Source of the DNA: Rhodospirillum sp047263945
Lineage (GTDB): Bacteria > Pseudomonadota > Alphaproteobacteria > Rhodospirillales > Rhodospirillaceae
Length of the DNA stretch: 64,000 nucleotides
Reading direction: 5' to 3'
Assembly: GCF_047263945.1 (NCBI RefSeq)
Contig: NZ_JBLAVB010000003.1
Coordinates: forward strand, 496,001-560,000
This document shows positions 41,370 through 49,892 of the stretch, one piece after another. Position numbers and translations under genes: made by a program. How positions within the stretch are numbered: position 1 is the first letter of the stretch; each line of letters opens with the position of its first letter. The notes below the pieces were generated by a model. The model worked only from the letters and a program-made list of their open reading frames with translations. It searched no databases and was not told the DNA's origin.

Positions 41370-41500
41370 CAAGCGGCGCGGGTTGAAACCCACGCCGCTT
41401 TTCTTGCGCTCAAACGCCAGGCGGGCTTTTACGCGCCATAAGGCGCGGCGGCCACTTGGCCGCTTCCAAGGTGCGGTGTGTCAAACTCACCGCACCTTGG
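41370..41500 (+). repeat. Family C repeat, copy 1
   Basis: Chain of palindromes: AGCGGCGCGGGTTGAAACCC / CACGCCGCT, GCGCCATAAGGCGC, GCGGCCACTTGGCCGC, CCAAGGTGCGGTG / CACCGCACCTTGG. A full inverted copy lies at 51846-51976. Confidence 0.75.
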
Positions 41501-41539
41501 TATTAAATCGATGCCGACTCAAGGCTCCCACAGGGACAC

Positions 41540-41690
41540 GACAGGGGTGTTTTCCCGTCACGGGGCTTTGGCCCGTCCCCCACTGGGGCCGAAAGGCCCC
41601 AGACCCTTATAAAAGAGAAATGGGGGTTTGGGGACATTGGCCCCCAAATGGGCTTGGGCTATCGCCCAAAAAACACGAGACACTGTCGTA
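41540..41690 (+). repeat. Family B repeat, copy 3
   Basis: Same chain of small palindromes as at 16584, including GGGGCCGAAAGGCCCC, GGGCTATCGCCC and GACACTGTC. Confidence 0.8.
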
Positions 41691-41839
41691 TACCGTGGAA
41701 TGGGCGGTCTGCAGAGGCACTGGGCCCTCCCGATTTTTATGGGTCGCTACGCAAAGCCGATGGCTTGCTTGATTTCTTTCCATGCTATGGAAATGAGGCC
41801 ATGGCCTTACTTTAGAGTGAGTTTGGGGAGACCGCGAGC

Positions 41840-42793
41840 GTGCTTCAGATCCTAACCATCACCGCGCCGATTTTTATCCTTATCGGCTTGGGGTATGTCC
41901 TGGCCCGGACGGGCTGGTTGCCCAAAGATGCCATCCCGGTTCTGGGGCGCTTTATCCTCTATTTGGCAGTTCCAGCGCTGATCTTTCGGGCGCTCTCGAC
42001 CAACGACCTGTTTTCCACGGTCGCCCCCCTGTTCCTGCTGGCCTATGGTGGGGCGGCCATCTGCTCTTTCCTGTTGGCTTCGGCTTTTTCGCTTTTTATT
42101 GCCAGGGACGGCCTGGGGCTGAGTGCCCTGATCGGCTTGGGGGCCTCGCTACCGAATACCGTTTTCGTCGGTTACCCCCTGGTGTCGCAGATCTTTGGCG
42201 AGGCCGTTGCACCGGCCTTCATCATGGCGCTTCTGGTTGAAAACCTGCTGTTGATGCCGCTCGCCTTGTTCCTGCTGGAGGCAGCCCAAGGCCTGGGGGG
42301 CGGACGTAGCCTCGGGGCGGCGGCCCGGGCCATTGGCAAAAGGGTCATCACCAACCCGATGATGGTCGCGATTACCCTGGGAGGCGTGGTTTCCGTCCTG
42401 GCCATTCCCGTGCCCGTGGTTCTGGCCAAATGTGTTGATCTGTTGGCCATGGCGGGGCCGGCCATGGCACTGGTCTATATCGGCGCCTCCCTCGCCGGAA
42501 CACAGATCAAGAAAATGCCCAGGGAGGAGTTGACCATCGCCCTGTCGAAATTGGTGGCTCATCCGCTTTTGGCGTTTGGGGCCGTGGCGCTATTGCCGTC
42601 CTTTGATCCCCTGCTCCAGAGTGCCGTGATCATCCTGTCCAGCGCCCCCATGTTGGGTGTCTTTCCAATTATGGGCGCCCGCTACGGGCATGGTCCCCTG
42701 TGCGCCAGGGCCTTGACCCTCTGCACGGCACTTGCGTTTCTGACGATTTCGATAATTCTTTGGGGGCTGGAAAGCCAACCTGTAATGGGGTAA
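41840..42793 (+). CDS. AEC (auxin efflux carrier) family transporter
   Basis: 317 aa, GTG start at 41840 with GGGGAG ahead. About ten membrane helices in two five-helix halves; FILIGLGYVLARTGWLPKDA starts the first and LVAHPLLAFGAVALL marks the second. The helix-break GLGASLPNTVFVGYPLVSQIFG is the family crossover motif. Bacterial AEC proteins move small organic acids such as malate or malonate; the substrate here is unknown. It stands alone between repeats and the lipoprotein gene. Confidence 0.83.
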   Translation: MLQILTITAPIFILIGLGYVLARTGWLPKDAIPVLGRFILYLAVPALIFRALSTNDLFSTVAPLFLLAYGGAAICSFLLASAFSLFIARDGLGLSALIGLGASLPNTVFVGYPLVSQIFGEAVAPAFIMALLVENLLLMPLALFLLEAAQGLGGGRSLGAAARAIGKRVITNPMMVAITLGGVVSVLAIPVPVVLAKCVDLLAMAGPAMALVYIGASLAGTQIKKMPREELTIALSKLVAHPLLAFGAVALLPSFDPLLQSAVIILSSAPMLGVFPIMGARYGHGPLCARALTLCTALAFLTISIILWGLESQPVMG

Positions 42794-42898
42794 TGGGAGG
42801 AGCCTTAATTAAGACCCTTTTCTCGGACTGTCCGTTCCCTCATGGTTGCGGACGTGGCGCCCGTGATGGGGCCGAAATGCACAGGGGGACAAAGGTCC

Positions 42899-44425
42899 AT
42901 GCAGCGACTGAAGCGGAGGCGTCTGGGTGCCATTCTGGCCTTTGTGGGCGCATTGGGGCAGGGGGCTTGCGCCCAACAGCAAGTGGAGGTCAAGCCAGCA
43001 CCCATAAAGCCATCGGTGGTCGAGGAGGCGCCGAAGCAGGCGGCCGTGCCCAAGGGGCCAATGACCGTCGCCTTGCTTTTGCCCATGACCGGGGAGGCTG
43101 GACGTCTGGGCGCGCGCTTGTTGCATGCCGCCCAAGCGATGCTGCTGGAGAGCGAACACCCCGGGAACGGGGCGACCCCGGAACGCCAAATCGGTGTGGC
43201 GTCCGCCGATGACATGCGCCTTCTGCCCTTCGACACTCAAGGAAAGCCTGAAGGTGCGGTCGCTGCTGCCAATGCCGCGATCAAGGCGGGGGCCAGCCTG
43301 ATCGTCGGCCCGTTGTTCGGCGCCAATGCCCAGGCTGTCCGGCCCGTTCTCGCCGCAGCCGGTATCCCTGCCCTGTCCCTGACCAACACCAATGCAGCAG
43401 CTGATGAGACTCTGTTCGTTCTGGGGCATGCGCCCGCGCAACAGGTGGAGAGGATCTTGACCCTGGCCGCCCAAAATAATCAGGGGCGGGTGTTGGTGGT
43501 GGGGCCGGACACGGCTTACAGCCGCTTGGCCGCAACCGCTGCTCGGGGCTTGGTGGGCAAGGGGGTGAGCGTGGTTGCCGCGGATCTTTACCCCCCGTCC
43601 CTGGACTATAACGCCCTGGTGACACGGGTGAAGGGGCTGGCCCGACTGCCCGCAGACGTGGTTCTGATCCCCGCAGGGGGGCTGGATCTGGTCGGTCTGT
43701 CCTCCCTTTTCCAGTATTTTACTCGGGTGGGGGAGAAGCAGTTACTGGGCACCATCCTTTGGGAAAATACACGGGGTCTGGAACGGGAGATCTCCCTGCG
43801 CGGTGGGCGCTATATCTCAACGCGATTGCTGCGGCCAAAGGTCGACCCGGAAGTCGTTTCGGCAGGCGATTTGCTGGACGCTGCCATGGACCCCGTGGGA
43901 GACGCGGATAAAACGTCAAAATCGGGAGAGGCAGAAGCAAAAGAAGCTCTGGCCGATGCTCTGATGGCACCCGATCCCATTCCCGCGCAGCCCGAATTCG
44001 AACCCGCCGAGCCGACGGCCGAAGAGTTGGCCCGTCGGCCCCGGGATCCGGATAACCTGGAAGCCCTGGTCATGGATGCCCTGGCGCTGGCCCAGGTTTG
44101 GTCCAAGGACCGCACAATGTCACTCCATGACTATCTGACCGCTGTTCAGGGGTTCGAGGGAGCGAGCGGTCGGTTTCGTCTGCGGCCCGATGGAACCTCG
44201 GAGCGGAGTTATTCGGTCCTGGAGCTGACTCGGCAGGGGGCGGTTTTGGTCAGTGCTCCCGTGGAACGCTTCTCCGGGGCCAAGGCCGCGCCGCTCAAGT
44301 TGCCCCGCCACAAGGTGCCCGTCGCGGTAGAGGTGGAGGTGGAGGAGCCCGCAGACAACGCTCCCGGCCCCGCAGGCGACCCGGCGGCGTCCGCCGCACC
44401 TGCGAAGGCTGCACCCTCCATATGA
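42899..44425 (+). CDS. Penicillin-binding protein activator-like lipoprotein (LpoA/periplasmic binding fold)
   Basis: 508 aa from the ATG at 42899 (AAAGG ahead; the frame opens at 42842). Signal with a lipobox-like end, GQGAC, at about residue 20. A type I periplasmic-binding fold follows (about 55-340): MTVALLLPMTGEAGRLGARL, AGASLIVGPLFGANAQAV, IPALSLTNTNA, VVGPDTAYSRLAATAARGLV. Proteobacterial proteins with this plan are annotated as penicillin-binding protein activators (LpoA N-terminal-like) or amino-acid ABC binding proteins. A Glu/Pro/Ala-rich linker and tail (EVEVEEPADNAPGPA) are typical of outer-membrane tethering. Activator of cell-wall synthesis is the likeliest role. Confidence 0.7.
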   Translation: MQRLKRRRLGAILAFVGALGQGACAQQQVEVKPAPIKPSVVEEAPKQAAVPKGPMTVALLLPMTGEAGRLGARLLHAAQAMLLESEHPGNGATPERQIGVASADDMRLLPFDTQGKPEGAVAAANAAIKAGASLIVGPLFGANAQAVRPVLAAAGIPALSLTNTNAAADETLFVLGHAPAQQVERILTLAAQNNQGRVLVVGPDTAYSRLAATAARGLVGKGVSVVAADLYPPSLDYNALVTRVKGLARLPADVVLIPAGGLDLVGLSSLFQYFTRVGEKQLLGTILWENTRGLEREISLRGGRYISTRLLRPKVDPEVVSAGDLLDAAMDPVGDADKTSKSGEAEAKEALADALMAPDPIPAQPEFEPAEPTAEELARRPRDPDNLEALVMDALALAQVWSKDRTMSLHDYLTAVQGFEGASGRFRLRPDGTSERSYSVLELTRQGAVLVSAPVERFSGAKAAPLKLPRHKVPVAVEVEVEEPADNAPGPAGDPAASAAPAKAAPSI

Positions 44426-44590
44426 CCTTTGGTCCGTGAATAGGGGCGGTATGGTAGAGGGTATGCCGCCCTTTCCAGGCTAGCCCCGATAAAAAACAGC
44501 CATAGGCATATATACGGCTTCCCTCCATATCGACTTGCATATAGGGTTTCCCCTAATGATTGTGTCTTTGTCGATATATAGGGTTAAGCC

Positions 44591-46768
44591 ATGGTCGCAG
44601 TTCGGTGGAGGGGGGTTGTTCCCCTCCAGATCACCATATTTCTGCTGTTCCTCATGGTCCTGGCGGTACTGACGGGGGTTATTATCTGGTATAACTACCG
44701 GAGTAACGCCCAAGCAGCTATTGTTCAGGCCGAAATCCTTTTGACCGAGGTTGGCGGCAGGGTGGCCGAGCGCGCCAAACTGGTCAACGAGCCCCTGCTC
44801 GCCCTCGGGCGCATGTCCCCCTATCTGGAAAGTTTGGCCGACAAGCCGGATCTGGCCCCCCATCCGGCGACGGCTTTGTTGGCCCGCTCCCTAGAGGTTC
44901 ATCCCCAGATTTCGGCGGTCTACATGGGCTACGCCGATGGCGACACCTACATCATCTTTTCCCTGCCCTCCGGTGAGGAGCAGAAACGGCAGGCGCTTCT
45001 GGCGCCGGAAGGGAGTCGTTTCGCCATTTTCCGGCTGATGCGAAATCGGGACGGCAAGCGGGTGGGGCTGTGGCGCTATCTGGATGCCGACCGAAGCACC
45101 CTGGGGTCACGTGTGGAATGGAAGCCGGATTTCGACCCTCGGAGCCGGGTTTGGTTCCGCCGAGCGCGTGAGTCCGAGGGCTTGGTGCGCAGTCCTCTAT
45201 ACCACTTCGCCTATGTCAATGAATTGGGATACACGGTCTCGCAGCGGTTCGATGGGCCCGTCCCCGGAGTCTTTGGTGCGGATGTCTCCCTCGGCTCCAT
45301 GTCCCGGTTCCTCGCCGCCCAATCCTTCAGTGCGAACAGCAAGGTGGTGATGTTTACCGAAGGGGGGGTGCTGACGGGGCATCCGGACGCGGATCTGGTG
45401 GCCTCTGGCATCCGCAGACGGGGATCGGGGGAGCCCATGCCCCTTCACCTGTCCCAGACGGGGGATCCGGCTCTGGTCGCCCTCTACAAGGCCGTGAAGA
45501 ACAACCCGGCCCGGGAACCGAGAACCCTGAGGTTGGAGACAGCCGATGGTGAATACTTGGCTCGAGTGGCTCCCTTGCCCCAGACCTTTGACCGGGCCGA
45601 ATACCTGGCCGCCCTGGTGCCCGTCGACGAAATCCTCGGTCCTATCGCTCTGAATGGCCGGAACGCGGCTTTTGTGTCCTTGATTCTCTTGGGGTTGGCG
45701 GTGCCGATCATCCTGTGGATGTCCCGCCGGGTGAGTCGCCCCATCGAAGCCCTGATCGGCGAGACGGAGAAGATCCGGAGTTTCGATTTGGCTGCCCCCG
45801 TTGTCGTCCGGTCCCGCATCAGGGAGATCCGCGCGCTTGCCCAGTCGCTGGACACGATGAAGACCAGCCTGCGCAGCTTTGGCCGCTTTGTGCCCCGGGC
45901 CATGGTCCGGCGTATCGTTCAGAGCGGGCAGGCCCCGGAATTGGGAGGGCGGCGGCGCGAGTTGACCTTGTTTTTCAGCGATATTGCCGGGTTCACGGAT
46001 CTTTCTGAGACCCTGGATGCGGAGGTGCTGACCCGGCGGATTTCCCAATACTTCCAGGTGATCGGCACCGTTCTGGAAGAAAAGCGGGGGACCATCGACA
46101 AATATATCGGTGACGCCATCATGGCCTTCTGGAATGCCCCCATGGCTGACAAGGAGCACGCCCGCCGGGCCTGTCTCGCTGCCCTGGAGATCGATGCGGT
46201 CCTGGGGGGCTTCAATTCCCGCTTGGAGGCTGAGGGCCAGGCTCCTTTGGTGACCCGAATTGGCTTGCACACGGGCGAGGCGGTCGTCGGCTACATCGGA
46301 TCGGTGGACCGCATGGATTACACCGCTATGGGGGCTGCGGTGAATCTGGCGTCTCGCCTGGAAGGGTTGAACAAGCTCTACGGTACGCGGATCCTTATCA
46401 GCCAGGATACCTTGGACCGGGCGGGTGAGGGCTTTGTGGCTCGCCCCTTGGACCTCGTGCGGCCCAAGGGAGTGGCGCACCCGATCCGGGTCTATGCCCT
46501 GATGGGGCTGCGTGGTCCCCGGGAGTCTCTGACGGAAGAGCCCCTGGTGGCGAGCGCCGACGTCGAGGCGCTGATCGCCGATTGGGGGGAGGCGCGGAAA
46601 CCCTTCGACGATCGGGATTGGTGCGGGGCTGTCTCCTCGCTGAAGGCTTTCCTGGGGATCCATCCTGGAGACAGGGCGGGCGCTCTGCTTCTGGAACGCG
46701 CCCAAGCCTTTTTGCAAAAACCGCCTTCGGATGACTGGGATGGGGTGTTGGATGTCACAACCAAATAG
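44591..46768 (+). CDS. Membrane class III adenylate/guanylate cyclase with extracytoplasmic sensor
   Basis: 725 aa. Helix 1 (ITIFLLFLMVLAVLTGVIIWY), a large periplasmic dCache-like sensor (about 45-345; SAVYMGYADGDTYIIFSLP and WFRRARESEGLVRSPLYHF), helix 2 (AAFVSLILLGLAVPIILWM), HAMP-like MSRRVSRPIEALIGETEKIR, and the catalytic domain (about 455-640): metal Asp in LTLFFSDIAGFTDLSE and KYIGDAIMAFWNAP, transition-state residues in MGAAVNLASRLEGLN. It makes cyclic AMP (or GMP) in response to an external cue. Its last 17 bases overlap the start of an extracytoplasmic solute-binding protein gene, which suggests a shared sensing task. Confidence 0.85.
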   Translation: MVAVRWRGVVPLQITIFLLFLMVLAVLTGVIIWYNYRSNAQAAIVQAEILLTEVGGRVAERAKLVNEPLLALGRMSPYLESLADKPDLAPHPATALLARSLEVHPQISAVYMGYADGDTYIIFSLPSGEEQKRQALLAPEGSRFAIFRLMRNRDGKRVGLWRYLDADRSTLGSRVEWKPDFDPRSRVWFRRARESEGLVRSPLYHFAYVNELGYTVSQRFDGPVPGVFGADVSLGSMSRFLAAQSFSANSKVVMFTEGGVLTGHPDADLVASGIRRRGSGEPMPLHLSQTGDPALVALYKAVKNNPAREPRTLRLETADGEYLARVAPLPQTFDRAEYLAALVPVDEILGPIALNGRNAAFVSLILLGLAVPIILWMSRRVSRPIEALIGETEKIRSFDLAAPVVVRSRIREIRALAQSLDTMKTSLRSFGRFVPRAMVRRIVQSGQAPELGGRRRELTLFFSDIAGFTDLSETLDAEVLTRRISQYFQVIGTVLEEKRGTIDKYIGDAIMAFWNAPMADKEHARRACLAALEIDAVLGGFNSRLEAEGQAPLVTRIGLHTGEAVVGYIGSVDRMDYTAMGAAVNLASRLEGLNKLYGTRILISQDTLDRAGEGFVARPLDLVRPKGVAHPIRVYALMGLRGPRESLTEEPLVASADVEALIADWGEARKPFDDRDWCGAVSSLKAFLGIHPGDRAGALLLERAQAFLQKPPSDDWDGVLDVTTK

Positions 46769-48263
46769 CCTTGATCGAATGAGCCCCAAGAGAAAAATAC
46801 ACGGGCGCGGTGGTCTGCTGGCGCGTCTGGCGCTTCGCGTGCTGCTCGTCGCCTTCGGGGGCATCGGCCTGTTTTTCCCCGCGACGGTGGTGCGGGCCGA
46901 GACCCTGACCTTTTGGGTTTCCGAAACCGATCCGGAGTTTGTCGCGGGCACGGAATACCTCCTAAACGCTTTCATGGCCCTCAATCCGGACCTGACGGTG
47001 ACACTGGTATCCCTGGAGGAAACAGCGGTTTTTGACCGGTTGCGCGCCGCATGGCGGGCGGGGGAGGAACCCCAGTTGGTTCTGGCTCCGACCGAGAGCC
47101 TGTTGGCCTTGGGCCGGGAAGGAATCCTTGATTCTTCCATGGCCGAGCAGGTGATCGATGAAATCGGGCGGGCCCGCTTCTATCTGGGTCCACTTGCCCT
47201 TTTGGACGACGCCTCTGGGTTCGGACATGTGGCCATTCCCTATTACGCTTGGTTGCAGGGGGTGTGGTATCGGTCCGATTGGTTCGACGAGGCGGGCCTG
47301 ATACCCCCTGAAAACCTGTTCGATCTGCTGGCGGCGGCCCGGGCTTTGCGGGATCCGAAGAGAGGGCGCTATGGCATCCTTTTGGGAACGGCGGGCGATT
47401 CCTATACGACCCAGGTTTTCTCGCAGATTGCTCTGGCCATGGGCGTTGCTCTGATCGACCCCAAAAAGGGGGTGACGATCAACACGCCGGAAATGGTGCG
47501 CGCTTTGACCTTTTACCGGGATCTGACCGAAACGGGTCCGCGGGGACGTCTGACGCCGCAGGGGCGGGATTACTATTTGCAGAACCGTCTGGCCATGTTG
47601 TTCTATTCTACGCACATCATGGACGACCTGGCCCTGTCCAGTGCCGCAGCCGGGGCATTGACGGACAAGAATTTTCCAGAACTTACAGGAGGGGTCTTCG
47701 ATCCGGAGCTTTTGCCCCATACAGGGATGATCGCCTCCTTCTATGACTCCTCCGTTGCGGCCTTTGGCGTCACGATGGCTCTTGGGATTCCCTATCCCGC
47801 CACTCGGGCCAAGGCCGCAGCGATCACGCGGTTGGTTCGGTTCTTGTTTCGCGACGACGTTTTGATCAACTGGATGCACAGGGCCCCCGGCGGCATGATG
47901 CCCGTCATAAAAGGTGTCACCGATCGCGAGGCGTTCATGCGGGATCCCAAGGGGGTTTTTGCCCGGTGGGGACGGGATACCGTGGACCAGATTATGGGTG
48001 CCCTGGACAATATGCGCTCCCTGGCCCAGGTGGGCGGCGTCCCGAATGAGGAAGCCGCGCGGCTTTTGACGTCGGGTCTGATCGGGGAAATGGTGCGCCA
48101 GGTTGTGATGCGGGAGCGGACCCCCAAAGGGGCCGCCGCCTGGGGTCAACGTGCCGCCTTGCGCCAGGGGAACAGCCAGCCATTCATGAAGAATGAGCCG
48201 GGTAAAGGCAACGGAACCAAAGGTGGAAGACCCTTGACGGAGGGGAAAGAGGGCGCCATGTGA
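46752..48263 (+). CDS. Orphan extracellular solute-binding protein (family 1, MalE-like)
   Basis: About 503 aa from the ATG at 46752; the ATG at 46779 is an alternative. Signal segment LALRVLLVAFGGIGLFFPATVVRAE. The mature part follows the family 1 binding-protein pattern: LTFWVSETDPEFVAGTEYLLNAF, then VAIPYYAWLQGVWYRSDWFDEAGLIPP, GRYGILLG and a C-terminal helical region. Such proteins normally feed sugars to an ABC importer, but no permease or ATPase gene is present. The overlap with the cyclase gene hints that it presents a ligand to the cyclase sensor. The last 35 residues (KGNGTKGGRPLTEGKEG) are low-complexity. Confidence 0.7.
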   Translation: MSQPNSLDRMSPKRKIHGRGGLLARLALRVLLVAFGGIGLFFPATVVRAETLTFWVSETDPEFVAGTEYLLNAFMALNPDLTVTLVSLEETAVFDRLRAAWRAGEEPQLVLAPTESLLALGREGILDSSMAEQVIDEIGRARFYLGPLALLDDASGFGHVAIPYYAWLQGVWYRSDWFDEAGLIPPENLFDLLAAARALRDPKRGRYGILLGTAGDSYTTQVFSQIALAMGVALIDPKKGVTINTPEMVRALTFYRDLTETGPRGRLTPQGRDYYLQNRLAMLFYSTHIMDDLALSSAAAGALTDKNFPELTGGVFDPELLPHTGMIASFYDSSVAAFGVTMALGIPYPATRAKAAAITRLVRFLFRDDVLINWMHRAPGGMMPVIKGVTDREAFMRDPKGVFARWGRDTVDQIMGALDNMRSLAQVGGVPNEEAARLLTSGLIGEMVRQVVMRERTPKGAAAWGQRAALRQGNSQPFMKNEPGKGNGTKGGRPLTEGKEGAM

Positions 48264-48280
48264 AGCCCTTGCGCCTTATT

Positions 48281-48335
48281 CCTTTCCCCCTTCCCCCCTT
48301 CCCCCCTTTCCCCCTTCCCCCCTTTCCCCCTTTTT
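48281..48335. repeat. Polypyrimidine tract of C5-6/T2-3 units
   Basis: About 55 bases built only of runs of five or six C separated by two or three T, ending 15 bases before the next start codon. The minus strand has at least six G5-6 runs, enough for a G-quadruplex. The tract replaces a normal ribosome-binding site for the gene at 48351. Confidence 0.8.
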
Positions 48336-48350
48336 CTGGGTGCTCCTCCC

Positions 48351-48995
48351 ATGGATGTCGAAACGCCCCTGTTCTGGTTGGATGTTTTCGGCCAGGTGGT
48401 CTTTGCCATCTCCGGCGCCCTGGTCGCAGCCCGCAAGGGCATGGACATTGTGGGATTTGCTTTGATGGCCACGGTCACTGGAATTGGCGGTGGGACCTTC
48501 CGGGATCTGGTGCTCGGCCTGACGCCGGTCTTCTGGGTGCGAGAGCCACGCTATCTGGTGGTTTGTGTGGTCGTGGGTATGGCCACATGGCTGGTGGCGC
48601 ACCGTCTGAACTCCCGCTTGACGGCTCTGCTTTGGGCTGATGCCGTGGGCATCGCATTCTATACGGCGGTGGGGACAAAGGTGGGGCTGGACGCCGGTGC
48701 CAGTGTGTCCGTCGCCGTGCTCATGGGGGTAATGACCGCCAGCTTCGGCGGGATCGTCCGGGACCTGATCGCCAACGAACCCAGTTTGATCCTCTATCGG
48801 GAGATTTATATTACGGCCTGTGCGATTGGGGCCTTTGCCTATCTGGGGATTGGAGCCTTGGGATTTGGCGACCTGCCGGCCATGGCTGTGTCCTTTCTGG
48901 TTACCTTCGCCATCCGGGGGGCGGCTCTTGTCTTCGGGTTGAGCTTGCCCGGTTACCGGGAGAAGATCGACAAGGCCCGAGACAATCTTTCTTGA
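48351..48995 (+). CDS. Trimeric intracellular cation channel family protein (YicG/UPF0126)
   Basis: 214 aa, seven hydrophobic helices in two similar halves. Each half has the conserved glycine-rich kink: ATVTGIGGGTFRDLVLGLTPVFWV (about 40-63) and GVMTASFGGIVRDLIANEPS (about 125-144). Bacterial members are homotrimeric, potassium-permeable channels related to animal TRIC. Its ATG follows the polypyrimidine tract directly and has no clear Shine-Dalgarno sequence. Confidence 0.85.
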   Translation: MDVETPLFWLDVFGQVVFAISGALVAARKGMDIVGFALMATVTGIGGGTFRDLVLGLTPVFWVREPRYLVVCVVVGMATWLVAHRLNSRLTALLWADAVGIAFYTAVGTKVGLDAGASVSVAVLMGVMTASFGGIVRDLIANEPSLILYREIYITACAIGAFAYLGIGALGFGDLPAMAVSFLVTFAIRGAALVFGLSLPGYREKIDKARDNLS

Positions 48996-49113
48996 CCCAA
49001 TGAAGGTTCGGCGCTTAAGTAGAGGCATGTGCACCGTCAATCATCAGGCCATTCGGCGAATTATGAACCCGGTCCTCTAAGGAGGGTCGGGCTTGTGCCG
49101 TTTGGCGTCGGTG

Positions 49114-49177
49114 TAGAAGGGGCCTCTCCCTTCCGCCGTGGATGGTAGAAGGGGTTCCCCCTTCCGCCGTGGATGAT
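49114..49177. repeat. 32-bp tandem duplication
   Basis: Two copies of a unit starting TAGAAGGGG and ending TTCCGCCGTGGATG (49114-49145 and 49146-49177), each able to form a GAAGGGG/CCCTTC hairpin. It lies in the 276-base gap before the ACT-like gene. Confidence 0.6.
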
Positions 49178-49271
49178 TGTCCCGGGTCATGTGCCCGGGC
49201 CTGAACCTCTGTGGATTGAGATGGCGTGGAACGCCCCGTCCGCCCCGGTTCGGGAGCAAGGAGCCTATCCC

Positions 49272-49598
49272 ATGAACAGCTTTTCCGCGACTTCTTCACA
49301 GGTGACCTCTTCGCAGGGTTCTTCTTCAGACACCGGGGCGAACAGTCAGCCCCATTGTCTGGCCATCCAGGCCCTTGCCGAGCCGGGGCTGATCGAACGG
49401 GTCGTTGGCCAATTGTCCAAGCGGGGGTTTGTGCCCAGTCGTCTGGTCTCAACCCTGGAGGGAGAACAAATGGTTCTTGATGTTCAAGTGGTCGGTTTGG
49501 AGGATGGGGTGGCGCGCCATCTGGCCCAATGGCTGCGGAGTTTACCGGGGGTCGATTCGGTCCTGCTTTGTCTTCGAAATGGCGTTCCAGCGGAATAG
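49272..49598 (+). CDS. Small ACT-domain-like protein upstream of nifA
   Basis: 108 aa from the ATG at 49272 with AAGGAG. The first 30 residues are a Ser/Thr/Gln-rich tail (SSQVTSSQGSSSD). The rest, CLAIQALAEPGLIERVVGQL through LSKRGFVPSRLVSTLEG, MVLDVQVVGLEDG and LAQWLRSLPGVDSVLLCLR, has the beta-alpha-beta-beta-alpha-beta pattern of ACT regulatory domains as in the acetolactate synthase small subunit. ACT domains bind amino acids. No enzyme partner is adjacent. A nitrogen-status role would suit its place 295 bases before nifA, but this is only positional. Confidence 0.5.
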   Translation: MNSFSATSSQVTSSQGSSSDTGANSQPHCLAIQALAEPGLIERVVGQLSKRGFVPSRLVSTLEGEQMVLDVQVVGLEDGVARHLAQWLRSLPGVDSVLLCLRNGVPAE

Positions 49599-49892
49599 GG
49601 CGTAGATCGGAGGGACCGGATCTGAGACTTTTGATTGAAGCTTGGGCAGAATTGTCGGAGCCGATGTTGCGTTGCCCACAAAATACGCTAATGTAAGTGA
49701 ATAAGGACGGCATCGAATGTCCAAATAGGGAATCGTCCATAAAATCGGGCCATCAATGGCCCTTGGTTTGAGCCATCGCGCGGAAGCCAAGGAATGGCTG
49801 CCCACTCTGAAACGGGGGGAGGGGGCGGCTCGGAAGGTGCCGCTTCTTTTGAAGGGGTGTCCACCAGCTTTAGGGACTCGAGGACAATCGAT

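Larger units (their letters stand above)
41297..41839. other. Intergenic region occupied by repeats C and B
   Basis: No gene supported. It consists of a family C element (41370-41500) followed by a family B element (41540-41690), then about 150 bases leading to the GTG of the AEC transporter. The C-then-B arrangement recurs at 51846-52200. Confidence 0.6.
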
